Shown: one piece after another, positions 54,254 to 62,262 of the stretch
Layout: every line of letters begins with the position of its first letter
Numbering within the stretch: position 1 is the first letter of the stretch
Made by a program: the position numbers and the translations under genes
Notes under the pieces: model-generated
Told to the model about the DNA's origin: nothing
The model's input: the letters and a program-made list of their open reading frames with translations, nothing else
Database searches by the model: none
From: Prevotella sp.
Lineage (GTDB): Bacteria > Bacteroidota > Bacteroidia > Bacteroidales > Bacteroidaceae
DNA: 64,000 nt
Reading direction: 5' to 3'
Assembly: GCA_016281815.1 (NCBI GenBank)
Contig: JAEEJK010000109.1
Coordinates: forward strand, 1-64,000

Positions 54254-56269
54254 ATGAGAAGAACCGCATTTGCGTTGATGCTCGCCATGACAGCATGCTT
54301 CGCTATAGCCCAAGAGAATGGCGTGCCACAAGAAACTTACCAAAGACTGACAGGCATACCCAAACCGCCTGTAGCAGGCACCACCATCAATTTTGTGTAT
54401 CATCCGGAGGGGGGACCGTTGGCTGATGCCAAAGAAGTGGCAGCCCTCATCTATATGTACAACAGTTATCAATGGATTCTGGGAGATGCTTTGATGACTC
54501 GTGAAGGCGACAGCTGGAAAGGGTCGTTCGACATCCCTGCCGACTGTGCCTTCATGGCTTTCCTTTTTCAGGACACCTGGAGCCAGTTTGTCACCGCCAA
54601 AGACAACAACGACAATCAAGGATTTCTATATGTCGTCAGCGATGACAAAGGGCAACCCCTGCCGGGCGGCAACCTCGCCTGGGGCATCATGCGCAAGCCC
54701 AGTGCCGGACTGGGCATCAGCGGCTACTTCGATGAAGGCTATAAGGAAATCGAACAAGACGCCCTATATTTCTGGTATCAGAAAGAGTTGCAGCAGAATC
54801 AGGACAAAGCCAGCCTCTTCTTCCCCACGATGATGAGTATCGTGGGACTTCAGACAGGAGAGCGTTTTCCTGAGGCTGCCGAAATGTTTTTCGACATATT
54901 CTCCAAGCAATCCAATCCCACAGAGGACAATTATCTTGCCATGGAGAACATCTACCGCTTCCGTCTTAAGAACACAGCAAAAGCTGACAGTGTTCACCAA
55001 CTGATTCTTTCAAAATACCCCAAAGGATGGACGGTGCGCCGCACCGCTTTCGACCAACTGCGCCAAGAAAAGGAGAATTTCCATCAAAAGACAGTCAGTT
55101 TCTTGAAAGAATACCCACAGTCAGAGTCCTCGAAACTCGATGCCTATCAGCCTTTCGTCTACTACAACGCAGCCAGAACGATAGCCACCGACTATTTCTC
55201 CGGACAATACGACAACAAGGAACTCTTCAGTTTGCTGCCCGAAATGGATTTCAAGACCTTGGCTGAAATATTCCGCACCAGCGCAGGAGCATTCCACATC
55301 AAAAAGGCTGTCAGCGACGACATCATACTCCCCATTGCCACCCCACTGATAGAGGAGATGCGTAAAAAAGTGAACGACAAGTCATACTGCGAGAAGACAT
55401 ACATGTCGCCCCGCCAGTCCAACCTGCTTGCCCAAAACCTGCTCGACGGACACATGGGCACTTATGCTGATATCCTGCTCTGCAAGGGACAGCCAGCTGA
55501 GGCCATCAAGTATATCGGCCTCATCTCGCCCGAGCGCCGCTATTCCATTCCCGAAGTCAATGAAACACACATCAAGGCACTGCAGCAGACCGGAGAGTCG
55601 AAAAAGGTCGTTGATGTCATACGGCAGGCCACACTGCAAAATGCCCTCACGCCCAATGCCATCAACCTTTTCAAGGACATCTACACCAAAGAGCACGGAA
55701 GTGATGAAGGCTTCGACGCATATATGGCATCCATGAAACCCCAAGGCAACATTGAGGAGCTAAAAGCCGAGATTGCCAAAAAACTTATCAAGGAGCCCTA
55801 CAAGCCCTTCACGCTGAAAGACATGAATGGCAAAACAGTCAGTTCTGCCGACTGGAAAGGAAAGGTTGTGGTGCTCGACTTCTGGGCATCCTGGTGCTTC
55901 CCTTGCAAAAACGCATTCCCAGGCATGCAGATGGCGGTCAATCATTTCAAGGACGACCCCAACGTACTGTTCTATTTCATCGACACGATGGAAAGAGCCG
56001 ACGGTTATGAGCAAAAAGCCCGTGACTACATGAAGGAGAACGGATATACCTTCAAGGTTCTCTTCGACGCTAAGGAAGATGCCAGCCAACCCGGCAACAA
56101 CCAAGTGGTGTTCAAACAGATGAATGCCATCAACCACTCAATGGCCATTCCTCGCAAGATGTTCATTAAAGATGGTTTTGTGCGACTCAGTGAAGAAGGT
56201 TACGGCGGCAGTCCCAGCCGTCTGGCAGACGAGGTAATCTATGCTGTAGAAATGTTGAAAAAGGAATAG
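54254..56269 (+). CDS. Large secreted TlpA-family thiol-disulfide redoxin (second locus)
   Basis: 671 aa. Signal peptide MRRTAFALMLAMTACFAIAQ. An N-terminal small beta domain (~35-110; FVYHPEGGPLADAKEVAALIYMYN, WKGSFDIPAD) leads to a long helical region. The C-terminal thioredoxin domain has VVVLDFWASWCFPCKNAFPG, CFPC at residues 548-551. It is a full-length relative of the 667-aa protein at 36625-38628, so the two SusCD loci carry paralogous redoxins. It lies 34 bases after the metallohydrolase-like gene and 4 bases before the S41-TlpA gene. Confidence 0.9.
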   Translation: MRRTAFALMLAMTACFAIAQENGVPQETYQRLTGIPKPPVAGTTINFVYHPEGGPLADAKEVAALIYMYNSYQWILGDALMTREGDSWKGSFDIPADCAFMAFLFQDTWSQFVTAKDNNDNQGFLYVVSDDKGQPLPGGNLAWGIMRKPSAGLGISGYFDEGYKEIEQDALYFWYQKELQQNQDKASLFFPTMMSIVGLQTGERFPEAAEMFFDIFSKQSNPTEDNYLAMENIYRFRLKNTAKADSVHQLILSKYPKGWTVRRTAFDQLRQEKENFHQKTVSFLKEYPQSESSKLDAYQPFVYYNAARTIATDYFSGQYDNKELFSLLPEMDFKTLAEIFRTSAGAFHIKKAVSDDIILPIATPLIEEMRKKVNDKSYCEKTYMSPRQSNLLAQNLLDGHMGTYADILLCKGQPAEAIKYIGLISPERRYSIPEVNETHIKALQQTGESKKVVDVIRQATLQNALTPNAINLFKDIYTKEHGSDEGFDAYMASMKPQGNIEELKAEIAKKLIKEPYKPFTLKDMNGKTVSSADWKGKVVVLDFWASWCFPCKNAFPGMQMAVNHFKDDPNVLFYFIDTMERADGYEQKARDYMKENGYTFKVLFDAKEDASQPGNNQVVFKQMNAINHSMAIPRKMFIKDGFVRLSEEGYGGSPSRLADEVIYAVEMLKKE

Positions 56270-56273
56270 ACCG

Positions 56274-58436
56274 ATGACAAGACGCATTCTCCTCATCCTC
56301 CTCATGACAGCCATGTGCCATCATGCAGGATTATTTGCGCAGAACAAACCAGAAGAGAAGATTTCAATGACCTTCTACGCCCTGCGCAACATGTACGTCG
56401 ACAGCGTGTATGTATCACCACTGGTCGAACAGCAGATGATGATACTCATGCAGTGTCTTGACCCCCATAGCGAATATCTCACCCCCGAGCAGGCCCGAGC
56501 CAATGAGGACATGCTCCTCGGTCCGTCGGCACAGGGTTTCATCAGCGCTCCGACGGAAAAGTCCATCTCAGCCATTCTGCTCGACAAGGGCATCGGATAT
56601 ATCGACATTGACTACTTTGTGCAATCAACTATCGATGAATTTCACCAGGTTGTAGACAGTCTGAGAAAAAAGGGGATGAAGAGTCTCGTGCTCGACATCC
56701 GTGACAACCCTGGAGGCTTCTTCGACTCCGCCCTCGGCATGGCCGATGAATTTCTGCCAGTGGGGTCGCTTTTGGTGAAAACCGAGGGTAAGCACCAGCC
56801 TCTCAGCGAGGTGAAGGCCCAAATCAAGGGCATCTGGGAACAAGGGAAATTGGTAGTGCTCATCAATGAGCAGACCATGTCGGCGGCAGAGATTTTCGCC
56901 GGGGCCCTACAGGACTGGGACCGTGCCGTTCTTGTCGGCAGGCGCACCTTCGGCAAAGGACTGATTCAGGAAACACTGCCATTCAGCGATGGTTCTGCCA
57001 TCCGACTTTCCGTGGCACGCTATTCCACGCCCTCAGGACGAAGCATCCAAAAGCCCTACAAAGGGCGTTCCAGAGATGCCTATTTCAACGAGGTGAATCA
57101 ACGCAGTGCTACGGGAGCACTTCCGGCAGAGGCCAAACAGAAAGCCTATGAGACGCTTGTCAACCACCGCACCATCTATGGCGGTGGCGGCATTGCACCC
57201 GACCTGTTTGTCGCTTCCGACGACGAGATGCTGGCCAAGGCGGTGGAAATCATCAAAGACAACCGGCGCTACAAGCAACTGCTCACCACTACGAGTACCG
57301 CCACATGGACCTCCTTCCAACAACCAAATGCCATGCTTCGGCTCAGCGGCACTATGCCCGACCATAGCTATGACGGCAGATACCTCGTCCTCGAGCACCA
57401 CCATCCGGTCTATTTCGACCAAGTGACCATCCTCGACAGTGTTCAGGTCAACGATAGGAAGTTCAAGATGAGTGTAATGATACCCGACTCACTCCACCAC
57501 ACCATTGGCCAGTTGCGGATGTCCAAGTCTGCACCTACCGACCTGCCCTCCACCTTTGGTGCCCAGATGATTCTGACACCTGGAGCCATCCAAGCCGACA
57601 TCGACTCCACCGGCGTCACCCTCTCAGGCGAGAACCTCAACAGGCAGTTCAGCGACCAAATCCTTCAGGCGGAGCGCCAATGGCGTATCAGCCAGTTTGC
57701 CCTCAACGGGCATTACAACACATTGCAACAAGGCCGCGCGCTGACCGACGAGGAGAACAAGGAGCGGCAACAAAAGTTGGATGCCATCAACACCCAATTC
57801 ATGGCGGCATATAGCGACCACCTGCGCAAGAACATCAGTGAGCCTTATGCCTCGGAACTGCTCTTCCGCTATCCTCTTGACCGATACGCTGCTTCCGACC
57901 GTGCGTTTTTGTCAGAGCACTGCAATCAGTCGCTGCTCAGCCAGATGAGGCAGAAAGAGGAAGCAAGGAAGCAGCGCGCCAACTATTTTCAACAATCGCA
58001 AAAAGCGACGGGTGTCGGCGCACATTATAGGGAAATCATCGGTGAAGCGCCAGACGGCACACCATTGAAACTTACTCAACTCATCCAACCCGGACATGTG
58101 ACTTTGCTCGACTTCTGGGCATCATGGTGTGTCCCATGCCAGCAGGAGATACCATTTCTGAAGGAACTGTATGAGAAATATCACCCCAAAGGTTTCGACA
58201 TCATCAGCATCTCGCTGGACAAGACCAAAGCCGCATGGCTGAAGGCACTGGAGCGGAACGACATGCCATGGACGCAAATCTCCGACCTGAAAGCCTGGGA
58301 CGGACCCGTTACCCAAGACTATGGCATCCAGGCCATCCCTTATGTGCTGCTGCTCGACAAGCAGGGAAACATCGCACTCAAAAACCTCCACGACAAATTG
58401 TTGGAAACAGCCATCAAAGAGCAACTGGCGATGTGA
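56274..58436 (+). CDS. S41 protease fused to a TlpA-type thioredoxin domain
   Basis: 720 aa, one uninterrupted frame. Signal peptide MTRRILLILLMTAMCHHAGLFAQ. Residues ~25-335 are an S41 (C-terminal-processing) protease: LDPHSEYLTPEQA, LVLDIRDNPGGFFDSALG, likely catalytic Ser203 in TMSAAEIFAGAL and Lys228 in RRTFGKGLIQ. The PDZ domain normally placed after the DPHSEYL block is reduced to ~20 residues. Residues ~355-450 resemble DUF4369 (LRLSGTMPDHSYDGRYLVLEHH). A helical linker (~455-580) leads to a thioredoxin domain (~585-720) with TLLDFWASWCVPCQQEIPFL, CVPC at 619-622. It should cleave peptides and act on disulfides outside the cytoplasm. It is last gene of the second SusCD locus. Confidence 0.88.
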   Translation: MTRRILLILLMTAMCHHAGLFAQNKPEEKISMTFYALRNMYVDSVYVSPLVEQQMMILMQCLDPHSEYLTPEQARANEDMLLGPSAQGFISAPTEKSISAILLDKGIGYIDIDYFVQSTIDEFHQVVDSLRKKGMKSLVLDIRDNPGGFFDSALGMADEFLPVGSLLVKTEGKHQPLSEVKAQIKGIWEQGKLVVLINEQTMSAAEIFAGALQDWDRAVLVGRRTFGKGLIQETLPFSDGSAIRLSVARYSTPSGRSIQKPYKGRSRDAYFNEVNQRSATGALPAEAKQKAYETLVNHRTIYGGGGIAPDLFVASDDEMLAKAVEIIKDNRRYKQLLTTTSTATWTSFQQPNAMLRLSGTMPDHSYDGRYLVLEHHHPVYFDQVTILDSVQVNDRKFKMSVMIPDSLHHTIGQLRMSKSAPTDLPSTFGAQMILTPGAIQADIDSTGVTLSGENLNRQFSDQILQAERQWRISQFALNGHYNTLQQGRALTDEENKERQQKLDAINTQFMAAYSDHLRKNISEPYASELLFRYPLDRYAASDRAFLSEHCNQSLLSQMRQKEEARKQRANYFQQSQKATGVGAHYREIIGEAPDGTPLKLTQLIQPGHVTLLDFWASWCVPCQQEIPFLKELYEKYHPKGFDIISISLDKTKAAWLKALERNDMPWTQISDLKAWDGPVTQDYGIQAIPYVLLLDKQGNIALKNLHDKLLETAIKEQLAM

Positions 58437-58515
58437 TACGGCATCCCAGCAAAAAAACTACCTCTCGGAAATGCAAATTATTTGGCATTTCCCTTACTTA
58501 TTCGATTTTTTGCAT

Positions 58516-58523
58516 TATCTTTG
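58516..58523 (+). promoter_or_regulatory. -7 promoter box (TATCTTTG) before the structured RNA candidate
   Basis: Exact TAnnTTTG, 79 bases after the S41-TlpA stop. Transcription would begin near 58529, just before the structured region. Confidence 0.6.
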
Positions 58524-58528
58524 CAACC

Positions 58529-58728
58529 GAAAGGAAAAGGTATGGCCGTATCGGATAGATCGGGATACTCATCAAATTATTTCGAAAACCGAGAATACTT
58601 CTCCTGCCAATGGCGGGCCACATCCGTGAGGACAGCTGTTTTTCAGCCGGTGGATTACAAAGGCGGAAAGCTCTCAAATCATCTGAAAACGGAGTTTTCA
58701 TCACATCACCGGTACGGCCTTTTTATTT
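58529..58728 (+). ncRNA. Candidate ~200-nt structured RNA or ribE leader
   Basis: The 459-base gap (58437-58895) holds no protein gene. GGCCGTATCGG (58544-58554) pairs with CCGGTACGGCC (58709-58719), 10 bp with one mismatch, closing a domain that ends directly in TTTTTATTT. Inside are CCTGCC-AAT-GGCGGG, a CCAC/GTGG stem enclosing TCC-GTGA-GGA and GCTG-TTTTT-CAGC, and TGAAAAC-GGA-GTTTTCA. A -7 promoter precedes it. It could be a free small RNA (its length fits 6S RNA, among others) or a leader before ribE. The conserved FMN riboswitch sequence was not found. Confidence 0.5.
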
Positions 58729-58821
58729 CCCTAACTTGTAAAGGAGCATTGACAGTTCAGCGATTATCTTTTCACATATATTTACCATATAATTGTTCAT
58801 GAACTATCAATAATTTATGAT

Positions 58822-58840
58822 TAATTCGTGGTAATTCGTG
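58822..58840 (+). repeat. Direct repeat TAATTCGTG upstream of ribE
   Basis: TAATTCGTG occurs twice with a 1-base spacer, about 55-75 bases before the ribE start, in an AT-rich stretch. It may be part of the ribE promoter region; no exact -7 consensus is seen. Confidence 0.5.
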
Positions 58841-58895
58841 TTGAAAAAAAATAAAACAACTACAAGGAGCAGTATAACCATCAAAAAAACAAGAC

Positions 58896-59501
58896 ATGTT
58901 TTCCGGAATAGTAGAAGAAATGGCCACAGTGACTGACATCAGCCACGATGGCGGCAATATCGACCTCACCCTCACTTGCTCGTTTACCAACGAACTGAAA
59001 ATCGACCAAAGCGTCAGCCACAACGGCGTATGCCTCACCGTCGTACGCATCGACGGCGACTGCTATACCGTGACCGCCATGCGCGAGACGCTCGACCGCT
59101 CCAACTTGGGACTGCTCAATGTGGGCGACAAGGTGAATGTGGAGCGTTCCATGCTGATGAACGGTCGCCTCGACGGCCATATCGTACAAGGACATGTGGA
59201 CTGCACCGCCCGCTGCACCGCCAAAGAGGATGCCGATGGCAGCACCTACTTCACCTTTGAATATGAATATGACAAGGAGATGGCACGCAGGGGCTATTTC
59301 ACCGTCGACAAGGGCAGCGTGACCGTCAATGGCGTCTCACTCACCGTGTGCAACCCCACCGAACGGTCTTTCCAGGTCGCCATCATCCCCTATACCATGG
59401 AGAACACCAACTTCTGCACCATTGAAGTGGGAACTATCGTCAACCTGGAGTTTGACATCCTCGGCAAATACATCGCCCGACTGAGACAGATAGAGCAGTG
59501 A
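58896..59501 (+). CDS. ribE: Riboflavin synthase alpha subunit
   Basis: 201 aa, the usual size. Two lumazine-binding barrels in tandem: MFSGIVEEMATVTDI...SVSHNGVCLTVV (1-~95) and RLDGHIVQGHVDCTAR...KGSVTVNGVSLTVC (~97-190), with a C-terminal trimerisation helix (FDILGKYIARLRQIE). It makes riboflavin from two molecules of dimethylribityllumazine. No other rib gene is nearby. An AGGAG-like ribosome site precedes the gene. Confidence 0.96.
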   Translation: MFSGIVEEMATVTDISHDGGNIDLTLTCSFTNELKIDQSVSHNGVCLTVVRIDGDCYTVTAMRETLDRSNLGLLNVGDKVNVERSMLMNGRLDGHIVQGHVDCTARCTAKEDADGSTYFTFEYEYDKEMARRGYFTVDKGSVTVNGVSLTVCNPTERSFQVAIIPYTMENTNFCTIEVGTIVNLEFDILGKYIARLRQIEQ

Positions 59502-59556
59502 GGTTACTGACCTTATAGATAAAACTCACGAAAGCGTGGGCCATGGTTGTGTCAGA

Positions 59557-61077
59557 TTACTTTCCTCCTCCATGCCATTCCCTTGCCCTGAAAATGCGCC
59601 TGGGAGTATTAGAAGCCTTGAATGCTTCAGGATTCTTGGCCTTTGTTTTCCCCATGCTCACCTTGTTCTCGTTGGAATAGTAACCATAGTAAGAGCGATC
59701 ATATCCCCAGTAGTAACTGCCCCAGTTGGGTGAACTGACACGCCTCAGTCTGAAATTCTGCCATTTGCCGTTGGCAAGCTCGAGGTATCCAGAAAAGTAA
59801 TCATCATTAAGCGAATAGTCGCGGATTCTCACATAGGCATCATCCTCTATGAAGTGTATCTTGATGATACCATTATCGACCGTCCACGTAATATGGTTGG
59901 CAATGTAGTTGCGGCTCCATCCATAGTTATTATAGTAATCAACCCAGTATCCGTCTCCAGATGCATACCTGTAGGGATCGCGGAGGAAGCAGATCTCAGA
60001 GTAGGATGCGTCATAATACTCATCATAGTAGTCGAAATAATATGACGTATACATATCTCCTTCCCAAGTTCCCTCGAGACCTGGATTCACTACTACCAGC
60101 ACCGCTATCGTTGCAGTCTGCTGCAAATTGGTGTCCATGACGGTGATGGTGACCTCGCCGACATCTTTTCCAATGATGGTGACCGTGTCATTCTCCACTA
60201 TCGCCGTGGCTTTCGACTCGTCACTGCTCGTAACTGTGTAGTTGCCACTGCCAGAGGTGATTTTGACGGTACCCGAGCCATTGGCATAGACCTTCAGAGA
60301 ACTGTGGGACAATGTAAGCCATGGGATGCCGCTTATCACAGGGCGCACACTCAAACCACAGTAGCGGTCGGAGTTGCTGCCCCCTTGGAGGCCGTAACCT
60401 GAACCGAACCAAACAGATATATCCTCTTCAAGCGATGACGTCCAAAAATAGCCATACACCACAACGGAGTGGAGGTCATGGCCCTTGCGGTAGCCGGCAG
60501 CAGGAAGGAAAATGGAGTTGCCGTTCCTCTTGGAGGTGAACTTCTGGCCTTTCACTCCATTGAGAATCGTCCACTCTGATATGCAGTTGTCGACAAGTTC
60601 CTCAAATTCGTTATAAGTCGGTATGCGCCAGTCGCCACCCCACATCACGTGTGCCACGTCATCCTCAAGGTCGAGCATAGTCTTATTGTCCACCGTGCCA
60701 TAACTGGAGTTGGTGCAGTATTTTGTCATGGATGTGTTTGTGCCGTTGCACCACTTGTAAGTGCTCCATTCGTACCAGTTTTTCTCCTCCGTCTCGCCCC
60801 AGGCGTAATAGCCGCCGTATTCCTCAGGCTTCAAGGCTCCCACGTTGCATGAGGCCCACTTTGTGCCGGAGGGCAGGCGGAGGTCGACGGCCTCGATGGG
60901 AGAGGTATCTTCATGCTCCAACCTCGCGCCCCATGTGAGTTCCAAATCCTCCGTCACCTCAAAGCTCCTGTATGTCCCGTCGGGCATCCTCACATTCAAC
61001 CATGTCTGTGCTCCCGACGTGCCGCTTGCCAAAAATAGCAACGCACTGATCACAAGTCTGATATTCCTATATTTCAT
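59557..61077 (-). CDS. Secreted FISUMP-domain protein with Ig-like domain
   Basis: 506 aa. Signal peptide MKYRNIRLVISALLFLASGTSGAQ. A short domain (~25-55) is followed by a FISUMP-type domain (~65-235): VDLRLPSGTKWASCNVGALKPEEYGGYYAWGE, WRIPTYNEFEELVDNC, FLPAAGYRKG and YFWTSS. Then a Big_2-like Ig domain (~245-330; LKVYANGSGTVKITSGSGNYTV) and a Tyr/Asp-rich C-terminal domain (~335-506) with YYFDYYDEYYDASYSE. The tail is basic (AFKASNTPRRIFRAREWHGGGK). Likely a surface protein of unknown role. The ATG at 61086 is an alternative start. Confidence 0.75.
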   Translation of the reverse strand: MKYRNIRLVISALLFLASGTSGAQTWLNVRMPDGTYRSFEVTEDLELTWGARLEHEDTSPIEAVDLRLPSGTKWASCNVGALKPEEYGGYYAWGETEEKNWYEWSTYKWCNGTNTSMTKYCTNSSYGTVDNKTMLDLEDDVAHVMWGGDWRIPTYNEFEELVDNCISEWTILNGVKGQKFTSKRNGNSIFLPAAGYRKGHDLHSVVVYGYFWTSSLEEDISVWFGSGYGLQGGSNSDRYCGLSVRPVISGIPWLTLSHSSLKVYANGSGTVKITSGSGNYTVTSSDESKATAIVENDTVTIIGKDVGEVTITVMDTNLQQTATIAVLVVVNPGLEGTWEGDMYTSYYFDYYDEYYDASYSEICFLRDPYRYASGDGYWVDYYNNYGWSRNYIANHITWTVDNGIIKIHFIEDDAYVRIRDYSLNDDYFSGYLELANGKWQNFRLRRVSSPNWGSYYWGYDRSYYGYYSNENKVSMGKTKAKNPEAFKASNTPRRIFRAREWHGGGK

Positions 61078-61129
61078 ACCGTTCATCACCTTTTTTTTCT
61101 GAATGTGGATACTTCTTTTCACCAATAAT

Positions 61130-61516
61130 TCATTTTACCAACACTTTCCTGCCATTGATGATATAAAGGCCGGGGCTGGCGATACGGTCCAAGTGTTTCC
61201 CGTCAACGGTGAAGATGCCGGGTGTGGCACCTGTTTCTGGGTCTCCGAACACACCGAGGACAGCATCGGTACCGTCATCGTAAAAGAACGTCATCTTCCC
61301 GATGTCTGCATAGGCATACTCGGTAGATTCCTTGCCCACGGTGAGGACAATGCCATCAGAATTGTGGGTCACCCTCGGAGCGGAAGTGAAAAGGATTTCT
61401 CTCACCCCGTCTTGGCCAGTCTTCAATGTCAGCCGCAGCGCGTTGGGAGTTTTGTCTTGAGCGAAGCCATGCACGCAGGACAGCAGACAGACCAGCAATA
61501 GCAACAAATGTCTCAT
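61130..61516 (-). CDS. Small secreted protein with the sorting-type tail
   Basis: 128 aa. Signal peptide MRHLLLLLVCLLSCVHGFAQ, then a short beta-rich middle (LRLTLKTGQDGVREILFTSAPRV) and a C-terminal GIFTVDGKHLDR...SPGLYIINGRKVLVK. The tail matches that of four larger proteins in the window, so most of the mature chain is the tail plus one small domain. It lies 52 bases upstream of the FISUMP gene on the same strand, so the two probably share the promoter at 61796-61803. ATG at 61522 is a possible alternative start. Confidence 0.7.
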   Translation of the reverse strand: MRHLLLLLVCLLSCVHGFAQDKTPNALRLTLKTGQDGVREILFTSAPRVTHNSDGIVLTVGKESTEYAYADIGKMTFFYDDGTDAVLGVFGDPETGATPGIFTVDGKHLDRIASPGLYIINGRKVLVK

Positions 61517-61795
61517 ATGCATAGGATTAAGATTTTTGTAATTCATTCACTTATTTTTCTTGGTTGATTTCATATTATTACGTGTCTTTGTCTTTCTCTG
61601 TCGCGAATCGGCCGATAGATTCAAGGTGACAGGTTTTTTGATTCCTGAAGTCTCTTCATCTTCTTTGACGGCTTTTTTTGCCAAAATGCCTTTGAAAAAG
61701 ACAAGAGACACCCAATATAGCCAACAATTAAATAGGAGTTAGCTAAAGATAAAACAAGATTATAGAAAGGCTCTTCATTATTGAAATATTTACCG

Positions 61796-61803
61796 CAAAT
61801 ATA
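61796..61803 (-). promoter_or_regulatory. -7 promoter box (TATATTTG) for the two-gene secreted-protein operon
   Basis: Exact TAnnTTTG on the minus strand, giving a leader of about 270 bases to the gene at 61516. The 404-base AT-rich gap (61517-61920) contains no gene; GAAATATT (61783) and AATATTTC (61807) flank the box as an inverted repeat. Confidence 0.55.
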
Positions 61804-61920
61804 AAGAATATTTCAAATAGGAGGTATCATACTTAAAGTATTTTAAGATTATTTATAGAATCAAGATAATGATCATTGGGGACGGTTCTCAAAGATCACC
61901 CGTCAGGGTGAAGATCTCTT

Positions 61921-62262
61921 TCATTCCTCATCCGGCACATAGATGATGCGCCCATCCTCCAATTGGTAGGCGGTGCCGATGCGACGTCCCATGTTTCCAT
62001 CACCGTCGACACTTTTTCCGGAGGGTTTATAAGTGTTGATTTCCTTGCCTTCCTTCGTTATGATTTCCATGTTTTCCTTACCAGGATTCTTCACGATGGT
62101 GAAATCTTCCTGTCCGAAAATCTCGGTCATGTTCATGTGCATGACCATCGCCACCATCAGCGACACGGCGAAAACCATCGCCACATCAAACAAGTTGACC
62201 ACCACGCTCAGCGGGTCGTTGTCATCATCTTGCAGCAAAGTGCTCCTACGCTTCCTTCTCAT
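61921..62262 (-). CDS. DUF2149 membrane protein (HmuV-like)
   Basis: 113 aa. MRRKRRSTLLQDDDNDPLSVVVNLFDVAMVFAVSLMVAMVM is the DUF2149 signature: a basic cytoplasmic start, a D-P-LS block and one membrane helix, followed by a periplasmic tail ending YQLEDGRIIYVPDEE. DUF2149 proteins occur with a MotA/TolQ-like channel and a CobN-like chelatase and may play the ExbD-like part. The ATG at 62262 is preferred; the frame to 62316 overlaps the channel gene without added homology. It overlaps the upstream gene by 17 bases. Confidence 0.8.
   Translation of the reverse strand: MRRKRRSTLLQDDDNDPLSVVVNLFDVAMVFAVSLMVAMVMHMNMTEIFGQEDFTIVKNPGKENMEIITKEGKEINTYKPSGKSVDGDGNMGRRIGTAYQLEDGRIIYVPDEE

Noticed and set aside
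58482..58802. Plus-strand frame of 106 codons in the ribE leader
   Set aside because: The translation has no signal or domain character and overlaps the paired regions of the structured RNA candidate.
58529..58895. FMN riboswitch before ribE
   Set aside because: The conserved core (such as the AGGGUGAAAUUCCC and ACCGGCGGU segments) was not found, so only an unnamed structured RNA is claimed.
61560..61742. Small plus-strand frame of 60 codons
   Set aside because: It lies in an AT-rich leader region, with no promoter of its own and no recognisable sequence.
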